Part shown: positions 53,439 through 62,312 of the stretch, piece by piece
How positions within the stretch are numbered: position 1 is the stretch's first letter
How the letters are laid out: each line of letters starts with the position of its first letter
Assembly: GCA_022820025.1 (NCBI GenBank)
Contig: JAJEGF010000087.1
Coordinates: forward strand, 1 to 64,000
Reading direction: 5' to 3'
DNA length: 64,000 bases
Source of the DNA: Chloroflexota bacterium
Lineage (GTDB): Bacteria; Chloroflexota; UBA11872
Notes under the pieces: model-generated
Told to the model about the DNA's origin: nothing
The model's input: the letters and a program-made list of their open reading frames with translations, nothing else
The model's database searches: none
Position numbers and translations under genes: made by a program

Positions 53439-54788
53439 ATGAACGGTCTGTCACACCAGTCCACAAGACGCGCCGTGCGAATCGTGCACGGGGCCGATGC
53501 CGTGCGGCGCACGCTGCTGGCGCGCTCGCCGGACCTCGTCACCATCGACCAGTCGGCGGTACGGGCGGCCTCGAACGTCTTCGGCGAGACGTTGACGCCG
53601 ACTGAGTTTGTCGAGCGAGTCATCCGAGAGGTTCGGGACGAGGGTGACGAGGCCATACGCCGCATCGCCGAATCACTGGGCGACTACGTGGGCCCGTCGT
53701 TCGAAATTACGCCTTCAGATCTGGCCGAAGCCGGTCGACAGGTCAATCCCGCATTGCGAACCGACATCGAGCTCGCGGCCGAGCGGATTCGCGCCTATCA
53801 CGAGCGTGAGATGCCCGTCGGATTCGACCTGCCCGCTTTGGGCGTCGGTCAGCAGTGGGTGCCGGTGGACCGGGCGGGATTGCATGTGCCGGGACAAGCG
53901 GCGCCGCTGATTTCCAGCCTGCTCATGGCGGCGGTTCCGGCGCGGGTGGCTGGAGTAGGCGAGGTTGTGGTCACCACGCCGGTTCGGTCGGAGGGCATTG
54001 CACCGGCGTTGGCGGCCGCGGCCAACGCGGCCAGCGTTGATCGTGTGTTTGGCTTGGGTGGCGCGCAGGCCATCGCCGCCCTGGCACTGGGAACGCAAAC
54101 CGTGCCCCGCTGCGATGTAATCGTGGCTCCCGGAAATGCGTGGGTCATGCTGGCAACTCGTGCGCTGTACGGAGATATTGGCGTCGACCTGTTGCCCGGA
54201 CCGACCGAGACGCTCGTCATTGCCGACGCCACGGCGGACGCCGCGGAGGTGGCCGCCGATTTGATCGCCCAGGCCGAGCACGGGGGACCGGCAAGCCCCA
54301 TTGCTCTGACGACCGACTCGGCGCTCGCCGCCGAGGTGGCAGGCCAGGTTGCGGCGCAGTTGGAAACCCTGCCGCGCGCGGAAGTGGCGTGGGACAGCTT
54401 TGAGCAACGGGGCGGCGTGGGTGTAGTGGACGACCTGGCAGCGGCCGTCGAGCTTTCCAACGCATACGCGCCGGAGCACCTGTGCCTGCTGGTAGACGAT
54501 CCCGAAGCGCTATTGCCGCTTGTACGACATGCAGGTGGTGTGTTCCTGGGCAGCGCGTCGCCGGAAGTGCTGGGTGACTACGTGGCGGGGCCGAGCCACA
54601 TCATGCCGACGGGCGGGACGGCACGCTTCGCTTCGCCGGTGGGTGTGCGCTCGTTCCTCAAGGCGGTCTCCGTCGTGCGCCTGTCGGCAGACCGAGCGTC
54701 GGCGCTGGCGCCCGTGGCGGCGCGCCTTGCCCGGGCCGAGGGCTTGGAAGGCCACGCACGTGCCGCCGAACGCCGGGCGTCCTCGTGA
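53439..54788 (+). CDS. hisD: Histidinol dehydrogenase
   Basis: 449 aa, last two oxidation steps of histidine synthesis. Signatures: VPGQAAPLISSLLMAAVPAR, GLGGAQAIAALALGT, VDLLPGPTETLVIADATA, and Zn ligands in LIAQAEHGG and YAPEHLCLLV. GDYVAGPSHIMPTGGTARF is also conserved. It is followed 36 bp later by hisB. Confidence 0.94.
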   Translation: MNGLSHQSTRRAVRIVHGADAVRRTLLARSPDLVTIDQSAVRAASNVFGETLTPTEFVERVIREVRDEGDEAIRRIAESLGDYVGPSFEITPSDLAEAGRQVNPALRTDIELAAERIRAYHEREMPVGFDLPALGVGQQWVPVDRAGLHVPGQAAPLISSLLMAAVPARVAGVGEVVVTTPVRSEGIAPALAAAANAASVDRVFGLGGAQAIAALALGTQTVPRCDVIVAPGNAWVMLATRALYGDIGVDLLPGPTETLVIADATADAAEVAADLIAQAEHGGPASPIALTTDSALAAEVAGQVAAQLETLPRAEVAWDSFEQRGGVGVVDDLAAAVELSNAYAPEHLCLLVDDPEALLPLVRHAGGVFLGSASPEVLGDYVAGPSHIMPTGGTARFASPVGVRSFLKAVSVVRLSADRASALAPVAARLARAEGLEGHARAAERRASS

Positions 54789-54824
54789 CTACAATGCCGC
54801 GATCCCTGTCGAGGCGAGAATCCC

Positions 54825-55424
54825 ATGGCTGATCGGCGCGCCAGCGTCACGCGTACCACGTCCGAGACCGAAGTTGACGCCACGGTCGCGATTGACGGCG
54901 ACGGCGGCTTTCGCGGCGCCACGGGCATTGGGTTCCTGGATCACATGCTGGCCCAGCTCGCACGGCACGGCCTCTTCAACATTGAGGTCAATGCCACAGG
55001 CGACCTCCACATTGACGCGCACCACACCGCCGAAGATGTCGCGATCGTGCTGGGCCGAGCGTTTAACGACGCCCTGGGCGACCGGCAAGGGATTCAACGC
55101 ATGGGCGACGCCACCGTGCCAATGGACGAGGCGCTGGCGCACGTGGCGGTGGACCTGGCCGGGCGCGACTTTTCGGCCTTCAACGGCGACTTCAAGCAGG
55201 ACAGGATTGGCGGCCTGGAGACCAGCCTGCTGCCGCACATCATCGGGTCGCTGGCCCGGCACATGGGAGCGGCGATTCACGTCCGCGTACTGGCAGGTGA
55301 CGACGATCACCACAAGGCGGAGGCCATCTTCAAGGCTCTGGCTCGGGCCCTGGACCAGGCGACGTCGCTGGATCCGCGCCGGGCCGGCGCCGTGCCCAGC
55401 ACAAAGGGCACGCTGACCGACTGA
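54825..55424 (+). CDS. hisB: Imidazoleglycerol-phosphate dehydratase
   Basis: 199 aa monofunctional HisB. IGFLDHMLAQLARHG, DAHHTAEDVAIVLG (metal-site His-His and Glu) and GGLETSLLPHIIGSLARH are canonical. No phosphatase domain is attached. Other his genes are not in the window. Confidence 0.96.
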   Translation: MADRRASVTRTTSETEVDATVAIDGDGGFRGATGIGFLDHMLAQLARHGLFNIEVNATGDLHIDAHHTAEDVAIVLGRAFNDALGDRQGIQRMGDATVPMDEALAHVAVDLAGRDFSAFNGDFKQDRIGGLETSLLPHIIGSLARHMGAAIHVRVLAGDDDHHKAEAIFKALARALDQATSLDPRRAGAVPSTKGTLTD

Positions 55425-55425
55425 C

Positions 55426-56226
55426 GTGGGCGATCAGTCCGCTGTTCGCCGCGCTCGTCTCGACCACCTGCTATTGCGCCGCGGCTTGGCGCGCAGCCGC
55501 AGTGCAGCCCGCCAAATGGTCAAGGACGGCCTGGTGGTCGTTGCCGGACGGGTTGAGACGCGTCCGGGACGGCGCGCTGAAGGTGACGCAGAGATCGAGT
55601 TGCGCGGTCGCGCCACCGATTACGTAAGCCGCGGCGGACGAAAGCTGGCGGCGGCCCTTGAACACTTTGGGCTTGTGGCGGACGGAGCCGTTGCCCTGGA
55701 CATTGGGGCGTCGACCGGCGGGTTTACGGACTGCCTTCTGCGAGCAGGCGCGCGGCACGTCACGGCGGTGGACGTAGGGCGCGATCAACTCGCTGCGAGT
55801 CTGAGCGCCGACTCGAGAGTGCGTGCGCTCGAGCGCACCGACGCTCGCGACCTACCACCGCTTGACCCGTCGCCCGACATCGTGGTGGTCGACGTCTCCT
55901 TCGTTCGACTGCGCGACGTTTTGCCGGCCGTGGTGGCCGCGGCGCCGCACGCGCGGTGGGCCCTGGTGCTGCTCAAGCCGCAGTTCGAGCTACGAAGAAT
56001 GCAGGTTCCGCGTGACGGCGTAATTGAGGACGCGCGGGTGCGGAATGCAGTGCTGCTCGACTTCCTGGCCTGGGCTGCCCGACACGGCATCTGTGTGGCC
56101 GGGTCCATGGCCAGCGCGCTGACAGGAGGTGATGGCAACCAAGAGATCTTTATGTTGCTGCGGCCGCCGTGGCCGGCTCCGCATAGCGACTATGATGAAG
56201 GCGACGGCGATGTAGCGAGTGGCTGA
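55426..56226 (+). CDS. TlyA-family RNA 2'-O-methyltransferase
   Basis: 266 aa from GTG 55426. N-terminal S4 RNA-binding domain (RLDHLLLRRGLARSRSAARQ) followed by an FtsJ/RrmJ-like domain (VALDIGASTGGFTDCLLRAG, VVVDVSFVRLRDVLP). TlyA proteins methylate ribosomal RNA in the capreomycin-sensitive sites, and the family is also annotated as hemolysin-like. The stop and the nadK start share one base (TGATG). Confidence 0.9.
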   Translation: MGDQSAVRRARLDHLLLRRGLARSRSAARQMVKDGLVVVAGRVETRPGRRAEGDAEIELRGRATDYVSRGGRKLAAALEHFGLVADGAVALDIGASTGGFTDCLLRAGARHVTAVDVGRDQLAASLSADSRVRALERTDARDLPPLDPSPDIVVVDVSFVRLRDVLPAVVAAAPHARWALVLLKPQFELRRMQVPRDGVIEDARVRNAVLLDFLAWAARHGICVAGSMASALTGGDGNQEIFMLLRPPWPAPHSDYDEGDGDVASG

Positions 56227-57089
56227 TGCGGGTTGCCCTGCTGTTTCAGCCGCGCATTGCCGCATCCGTATCCCACGCGCAGCGCACCCAGCAGCATCTT
56301 GAGTCCCGAGGTATCGACGCGTGGTGCGTATCGTCGTGGGAGATCACCGATCGCCCGGATGACTTGGCGGGGGCGAATCTAGTGGTCACCTTTGGGGGCG
56401 ACGGGACGCTGCTGCGCGCGGCTCGCGCTGCCGCCCCGTTCGCGGCTGTCTGCGTGGGCGTCAACTATGGACGCCTCGGGTTCCTGACAGAATTCACGCC
56501 GGATGAGTTCGACTCGCGCCTGGACGACGTATTGGACGGCGGCTATTGGATCGAGGAACGGGTCCTGATCGACTGGACGCACCACAGCGCAAACGACGTC
56601 GTCTCATCTGGTCTGGCCGCAGGCGATGTGGTGGTTGGTCGAGGGCGGATGGCGCGGGTCGTCGAGGTCGAGGTCCGCATCAACGGCGTGGTGCTCACGA
56701 CCTATACGTCAGACGGTGTGATCGTGGCCACTCCCACGGGCACGACCGGTTACGTCCAGGCAGCCGGGGGACCAGTGCTGCATCCGGAGGTGCGCGACCT
56801 GGTGATGACGCCGCTGGTCCCATTCCTGACGCCGGCCAATTCGATCGTGGTGGGGCACGACGAGCGAGTCGAACTGACGACGCACACCACGCACGAGGCG
56901 ACGCTTTCCGTCGATGGCCAGACCGATCAACTGCTGACCTCAGGTGACCGAGTGGTGTGCCGAGCGTCCGAACACCTGGCCCGATTCGCGCGGTTTCGCG
57001 AGAGCGACTACTTCTACGCCACGCTGGCCGAGAAGATGCGCTGGCGCGTTCCGCGGGAGATGCCGCGCCCGGTCCACGGGTCCGGCTAG
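56226..57089 (+). CDS. nadK: NAD kinase
   Basis: 287 aa. The GGDGTLLRAARAA catalytic motif, GVNYGRLGFLTEFTPDE, and TPTGTTGYVQAAGGPVLHP are canonical for NAD kinase. It makes NADP. It starts inside the tlyA stop and ends 6 bp before recN, an arrangement common in many phyla. Confidence 0.96.
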   Translation: MRVALLFQPRIAASVSHAQRTQQHLESRGIDAWCVSSWEITDRPDDLAGANLVVTFGGDGTLLRAARAAAPFAAVCVGVNYGRLGFLTEFTPDEFDSRLDDVLDGGYWIEERVLIDWTHHSANDVVSSGLAAGDVVVGRGRMARVVEVEVRINGVVLTTYTSDGVIVATPTGTTGYVQAAGGPVLHPEVRDLVMTPLVPFLTPANSIVVGHDERVELTTHTTHEATLSVDGQTDQLLTSGDRVVCRASEHLARFARFRESDYFYATLAEKMRWRVPREMPRPVHGSG

Positions 57090-57095
57090 GCGCGC

Positions 57096-58811
57096 GTGCT
57101 CAGGCACGTCAGCGTGCGCAACTTCGCGCTGATCGACGCGGTCGATCTCGCGTTGGAACCGGGGCTGAACGTCCTCACCGGTGAGACCGGCGCCGGTAAG
57201 TCAATCCTGATCGATGCGCTGGCTCTGGTCTTGGGACGTCGCGCCGATCCAACTGACGTCCGATCGGGTTCACCAAGCGCCTACGTGGAAGCCGTGTTCG
57301 ACACGACCCCGTCCCGGTCTGAATCGGTGCTTGACGCCTACGGTGTCGAGGCTGACGAATCCCTGATCCTGTCGCGTGAAGTTCGAGGCGCTGGCCGATC
57401 GACCGCGCGAATCAACGGGCGGGCCGTCCCGGTACGTGCCCTGGCGGAGTTGGGACCGACGCTGGTTGACGTGCATGGGCCAGGTGAGCACCAGTCGCTA
57501 TTTCGGAGCTCGCAGCAGCTTGAATATCTCGATCGATTTGCCGGGCTGATGCCGCGGCGTCAGGCCGTGGCCACGCTCACGCGCGAATTGCAGTCCACGT
57601 GCCGGGACGCCGAAGATCTTCAGCGCGGCGCCAGGGAAGCCGCCCGCGAGCTCGACTTGTTGACCTTTCAGGTTGATGAGATTTCCACGGCCGGATTGAC
57701 GGCCGGGGAAGACGTACGGCTGCGGGCGGATCGCCAGGTTCTGGCCAATGCCGAGCGGCTACGAGACCTGGCCGGGAAGGCGGCGGCCCGGCTGCAGGGA
57801 GAAACGCTGGACCCAGTGCCCGACGTCTTTGGCTCAACGCGCGAAGCAGCCGACGAGATGGCGTCGCTCGATCCGGCGGTCGCGCCGCTGGCTCAGCAGG
57901 CCGCGCAATTGCAGGAACTGGCCGACGACCTGGCGCTTGCACTGCAGTCCTACGCGGAGACTGCGGAGGCCGATCCGGCACGCCTCCAGCAGATTGACGA
58001 GCGCCTCGACCAGATTGACACGCTGACCCGCAAGTACGGCGATACCCCGGAAGACGTGATCGCCTATGGCGAATCGGCGCGCGCTCGGCTCGTCGAACTC
58101 GGCTACGAAGACACGCGAAGCGAGGAGTTGCGAGAGCACGCCGAGCGGCTCAGGCGCCGGCTGATCCCCTTGGTCGCGGATCTGTCCGCCCAACGTCAGC
58201 GTGCCGCAACGTTGCTCGCGGACGCCGTGGCCGTTCAACTAGCGGATCTGAATATGCCGTCGGCCAGGTTTGACGTGCGAGTGGCGCAAGAGGCCGATCC
58301 GCGCGGCCTGACCGTCGAGGAAGGATCAGCAGCGGTTGCGTTCGGTGAATCAGGGATTGACAAGGCTGCGTTTCTGCTCAGTGTCAATCCGGGCCAACCG
58401 CTGCGGCCGCTGGCCGAGGTCGCATCAGAGGGAGAGCGGTCGCGGATCCTGTTGGGACTGAAGGTGGTGCTGGCGAACGTCGACCAGACGCCTACGCTGG
58501 TATTCGATGAGATCGACGTCGGCGTTGGACCGAGAGCTGGCGACATCGTTGGACAGAAGCTTTCCGCACTGGCCGCGTGGCGCCAGGTGCTTTGCATTAC
58601 CCACCTCGCGCCGGTTGCGGCGTTCGGCGATTCACACTTTGTCGTGGCCAAGTCGGACGCGGACGGAGACACAACGACCGAAGTCTTGAGCGTGGACGGG
58701 GATAGGGTTGTGGAGGAAATCGCCGCCATGAGTGGAGCAACGACGACCGCCGGTCGCCGAGTAGCCCGAGACCTCATGTCCGCCGCACGGTCCTGGAAAC
58801 GCGATGCATGA
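57096..58811 (+). CDS. recN: DNA repair protein RecN
   Basis: 571 aa SMC-like ATPase for double-strand-break repair. Walker A VLTGETGAGKSILIDALALV near the N-terminus, central coiled coils, and the C-terminal LVFDEIDVGVGPRAGDIVG (Walker B) are clear. GTG start after LRHVSVRNFALIDAVDL. Context tlyA-nadK-recN is conserved across many bacteria. Confidence 0.95.
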   Translation: MLRHVSVRNFALIDAVDLALEPGLNVLTGETGAGKSILIDALALVLGRRADPTDVRSGSPSAYVEAVFDTTPSRSESVLDAYGVEADESLILSREVRGAGRSTARINGRAVPVRALAELGPTLVDVHGPGEHQSLFRSSQQLEYLDRFAGLMPRRQAVATLTRELQSTCRDAEDLQRGAREAARELDLLTFQVDEISTAGLTAGEDVRLRADRQVLANAERLRDLAGKAAARLQGETLDPVPDVFGSTREAADEMASLDPAVAPLAQQAAQLQELADDLALALQSYAETAEADPARLQQIDERLDQIDTLTRKYGDTPEDVIAYGESARARLVELGYEDTRSEELREHAERLRRRLIPLVADLSAQRQRAATLLADAVAVQLADLNMPSARFDVRVAQEADPRGLTVEEGSAAVAFGESGIDKAAFLLSVNPGQPLRPLAEVASEGERSRILLGLKVVLANVDQTPTLVFDEIDVGVGPRAGDIVGQKLSALAAWRQVLCITHLAPVAAFGDSHFVVAKSDADGDTTTEVLSVDGDRVVEEIAAMSGATTTAGRRVARDLMSAARSWKRDA

Positions 58812-58889
58812 TCGGCGGACCAGACCCGGCAGCGGCCGGTGAATCCCTCAGGAGCTTCGTGGCACCCCTTTGGCCCTGCGCACAATCCC

Positions 58890-60404
58890 ATGCGAGTTGA
58901 AGTTTCGCTCCTGAAAGCCCGCGGTGTTTCGCGGCCGGCATTTCGCGCGACGGCGTACGGTTCCGATGCATTCGAGCAGCGCCTGATCCCGCTGGCTCGG
59001 CGCTGGCAACGCCACCGTACGCTCCAGTCCGCGCCGCGCGTTCTGGCAGTCGCCTCTGGCTTGGCGCTTCTCGTCGTTCTCGTCGCTGCTGGGTTCGGCT
59101 TGCCTCGCCTAGTAATCGCACTGTCGCTGTGCGTGGCGATGATTCCGGTCGTCGCCCTGATGGCACGGGCGCTGGTAGCGCCGCCACCGCTCTCAGCGGC
59201 CCTGGCCTACGACCGCCGGCTTGCGATGTTCGAGCGCTTGTCCACGGCCGTCGCCGGCTCGCGAGCCGACGATCACATGCGCGATCTGCAACGGCGGGAC
59301 GCGCTCCACGCCCTGGCCGGCGTCAATGCGGCTTTTGCATTTCCCTACCGGCTGCCCCGCGGCGACCTGGCGCTCGTGGCCGTTGCCGTCGCGGCCCTGG
59401 CCATCGGCACGCTCGCCGCGACCACCGACGTGCTGCCGCGCATCGGCGGACAAGCGCGGGTCTCGGCGCTGGCGGAAAGCCTGGAGGCTGCAGCGGACGG
59501 CGAAGCCCCGGCGCTCGCGGATCCCGCACTTATGGCACAGATCGACCAGATCCGCGCCGCCATGGACGAGCTTGAGCGCCAGCGCGATCCGGAAGCCGCA
59601 CCCGCGGCACTAGCCGCCGAGGCTGCCGGTGAGGCCCTGCGGCGGACGGCCGAGGGGCGCCGCCTTGGCCGTGCCCTCGACAGTGGCGACTTTCAGGCCG
59701 CGTCCGGCGAGGCGCGTGCGTTGGGTGAGCAGATTTCCGGCATGAACAGCACGCGAATGGATGAATTGGCGGAGGGTCTGCGCGAAGCGTCGGAACGAGT
59801 TGAAAGCCAGGATGAGGGACTGGCCAACCAGTTTCGCGCGGCGGCCGAAGCGCTTGAACGCGGGCAGTTGGCCGACGCCCGCAGCGCGCTGGCACAGTTG
59901 GCGCAGGAGATTGAAGCTGTCGGGACCACGGTCGAGGCGGACAGCGGGCTCCAGGCCCAACTCGACCAGCTTGCGCAACAGCTCGCCGATGCCGAGACCT
60001 TGGCCGGCGCCAATACGCCGGGCAACGAAGGCACCTCGCTCGGCGACGCCGCAAGTGCTGCCGCAGGCGACGCCCAGGCCGAGGCCGGAGCCGAGGCCGC
60101 AGCCGGTTCACAGGGCGGCGGCGACTCCGCGGCGAGCGGGCGGGCGCTGGAGGGCACGCTGGAGACTCTTGCGCCCGAGCAACGGCTCAATATTGACGGT
60201 CAACTCGAGATCGTGGAGATCAAGCCGACCGAGGAAGGCGCCGAAACGGTGGAGCGCCCGGTTCTGGAAATTGGACCGGGCGGACCGTCTGGATACGAGG
60301 CCTCGGCGGGCGACCGAGGGTTTGCCGTCGGGCGGCCTGACGTCGCGCGTAATGTCCCGCTCGATATGCTGCCAATGTTGGATCGGTACTTCAGCGAGCC
60401 ATGA
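58890..60404 (+). CDS. Membrane protein with long Ala/Glu-rich coiled coil
   Basis: 504 aa from ATG 58890. Three hydrophobic segments lie in the first 170 residues (VLAVASGLALLVVLVAAGFG, VIALSLCVAMIPVVALMARA, LALVAVAVAALAIGTLAATT). About 180 residues of Ala/Glu/Arg-rich coiled coil follow, then a low-complexity Ala/Gly region (AEAGAEAAAGSQGGGDS) and a C-terminal beta-like tail. Not recognised by name. It overlaps the moxR start as ATGA, so it probably belongs to the MoxR-DUF58-VWA system. Confidence 0.7.
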   Translation: MRVEVSLLKARGVSRPAFRATAYGSDAFEQRLIPLARRWQRHRTLQSAPRVLAVASGLALLVVLVAAGFGLPRLVIALSLCVAMIPVVALMARALVAPPPLSAALAYDRRLAMFERLSTAVAGSRADDHMRDLQRRDALHALAGVNAAFAFPYRLPRGDLALVAVAVAALAIGTLAATTDVLPRIGGQARVSALAESLEAAADGEAPALADPALMAQIDQIRAAMDELERQRDPEAAPAALAAEAAGEALRRTAEGRRLGRALDSGDFQAASGEARALGEQISGMNSTRMDELAEGLREASERVESQDEGLANQFRAAAEALERGQLADARSALAQLAQEIEAVGTTVEADSGLQAQLDQLAQQLADAETLAGANTPGNEGTSLGDAASAAAGDAQAEAGAEAAAGSQGGGDSAASGRALEGTLETLAPEQRLNIDGQLEIVEIKPTEEGAETVERPVLEIGPGGPSGYEASAGDRGFAVGRPDVARNVPLDMLPMLDRYFSEP

Positions 60405-61414
60405 GCACTGCCGTAAACGGGTCGGAGGCGACGGAACAGCTCGCCCACGGATTTCGCGACCAGGCGGCCGCCATTGTCGACGAGGTGGGGAAACTCATCG
60501 TCGGCCAGCGCGAGATCGTGCGAGACACCGTGGTGTGTCTCATTGCCGGCGGCAACGTGTTGATCGAGGGGGTACCGGGCCTCGGCAAGACCGAACTCGT
60601 GCGTGCGCTCGGACGAGCGATCGATCTGCGCTTCAGCCGCATCCAGTTCACGCCCGACCTCATGCCGGCCGACATCACCGGTACCAACGTCGTCGTCGAC
60701 GGGACCGACGGGCAGCGGACATTCCGGTTCGAGCCAGGCCCCGTATTTGCCAATTTGGTGCTGGCCGACGAAATCAACCGGGCCACGCCAAAGACCCAGG
60801 CGGCGTTGCTGGAAGCGATGCAGGAACGGCAAGTCAGCGTGGCGCGCGAGGTGCACGTGCTGGACCCGCCATTTTTTGTGATGGCCACGCAGAATCCGAT
60901 CGAGATGGAAGGCACCTACCCACTGCCCGAAGCTCAGGTCGACCGTTTCATGTTCAAACTCGTCGTGGACTACCCCACAGCAGGAGAACTCAGCGAAATC
61001 CTCGAACGCACCACAGGGGCAGCTCAACCGGGCGTTGCCCAGGTGGCGACGGGTGACGATCTGTTGGCAATGGGCGCGTTTGCCCGTCGCCTGGCCATCG
61101 CCCCGCACGTCGCGAGCTACGTCGTGGATCTGGTCAAATCCACGCACCCCCAGGATCCGACCGCCCACCAGTTGACCCGCCAATACGTGCGCTATGGCTG
61201 CTCGCCGCGCGCCGCCCAGGCCATGGTGCTTGCCGCCAAGGTCTACGCCATGCTGGACGGGCGCTACAACGTCGGCTTTGACGACATTCGCGCCGCCGCC
61301 CGGCCGGCGATGCGACATAGGCTGCTGCTGAACTTTGAGGCTGAAGCCGACGCGGTACCGGCCGACCACATTTTGGACGCAATCCTCATGTCAACCCGCC
61401 AGGCAGGTGACTGA
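60401..61414 (+). CDS. MoxR-family AAA+ ATPase
   Basis: 337 aa. Walker A NVLIEGVPGLGKTELV near residue 50, Walker B LVLADEINRATPKTQAALLE, and the MoxR sensor region FVMATQNPIEMEGTYPLPEA. MoxR proteins act as chaperone ATPases for metal or cofactor insertion, often with DUF58 and VWA partners, as here. Confidence 0.95.
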   Translation: MSTAVNGSEATEQLAHGFRDQAAAIVDEVGKLIVGQREIVRDTVVCLIAGGNVLIEGVPGLGKTELVRALGRAIDLRFSRIQFTPDLMPADITGTNVVVDGTDGQRTFRFEPGPVFANLVLADEINRATPKTQAALLEAMQERQVSVAREVHVLDPPFFVMATQNPIEMEGTYPLPEAQVDRFMFKLVVDYPTAGELSEILERTTGAAQPGVAQVATGDDLLAMGAFARRLAIAPHVASYVVDLVKSTHPQDPTAHQLTRQYVRYGCSPRAAQAMVLAAKVYAMLDGRYNVGFDDIRAAARPAMRHRLLLNFEAEADAVPADHILDAILMSTRQAGD

Positions 61415-62312
61415 GCGCACGAACGGTGCGGCTCTGCCGGCGTTTGCGCCGGACGCAGCGCTCCGCGCCAAGCTGGCCAACCTCTCGCTCGTATCGCAGC
61501 GACCACACGGTCATTTGCACACTGGCGGGAGGCGCAGTCGGGCGACCGGCTCATCGATCGAATTCGCCGACCACCGGTCGTATAGCCCGGGCGACGACTA
61601 CCGGCAGATCGACTGGAACATCTACGCCCGCACCGACGAACTATTCGTAAAGGTCCGGGAGTCGGAAGAGACGCTGGTCGTTCATCTGCTGTTGGACGTC
61701 AGCGGCTCGATGGCATCGGGCGCGCCCACGAAATTCGAGGCCGCACGGGCCGTGCTGGCCGCGCTCGGCTGGACGGCACTCGCCAGCCGCGATGTGGTTG
61801 CCGGAGCCTCGCTGGGGGCGGACCTTGGCGAGACATTCGCGCCGCGCCAGGGCGAAGCCTACGTCGCTCGCTTATTCGAGTTCCTGGAACGCCAGCAGCC
61901 ATCCGGCGAAACCGCACTTGCGCGAGCGGTTGCCGCCTATAACGCCCGCGCCCTCCCGCACGGAGTTGCGGTCCTCGCTTCCGACCTGCTTGCCCCTGAT
62001 GCTCCGCGGGCTATTGGGGCGCTGGCCCAGCGTGGGCATGAAGTGACGGTGATCCACGTTCTTGACGAGGAATTCGTCAACCCGGCGTTTGCCGACGAGG
62101 TCGAGCTGGTGGACGCCGAGGGCGGTGACGCGGTGGAAGTGCTTGGCGACGCCGACCTTCTGCACGCCTACCGCCAGGCCATCGGCGACTGGACCAGCGA
62201 GTTACAACGGTTCTGTCACCGTCGGCATGTGCGCTATGTGCCGATCCGGTCGAACTGGACAGTGGAAGAGATCATGCTGCGGCGCCTGCGCGAGCACGGA
62301 ACGCTGGCGTGA
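61407..62312 (+). CDS. DUF58 domain protein
   Basis: 301 aa from GTG 61407, overlapping the moxR stop by 8 bp. The DUF58 signature SYSPGDDYRQIDWNIYART is followed by a VWA-like LLLDVSGSMASG motif (MIDAS DxSxS). These proteins accompany MoxR ATPases in cell-envelope or stress-related modules. Confidence 0.93.
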   Translation: MTERTNGAALPAFAPDAALRAKLANLSLVSQRPHGHLHTGGRRSRATGSSIEFADHRSYSPGDDYRQIDWNIYARTDELFVKVRESEETLVVHLLLDVSGSMASGAPTKFEAARAVLAALGWTALASRDVVAGASLGADLGETFAPRQGEAYVARLFEFLERQQPSGETALARAVAAYNARALPHGVAVLASDLLAPDAPRAIGALAQRGHEVTVIHVLDEEFVNPAFADEVELVDAEGGDAVEVLGDADLLHAYRQAIGDWTSELQRFCHRRHVRYVPIRSNWTVEEIMLRRLREHGTLA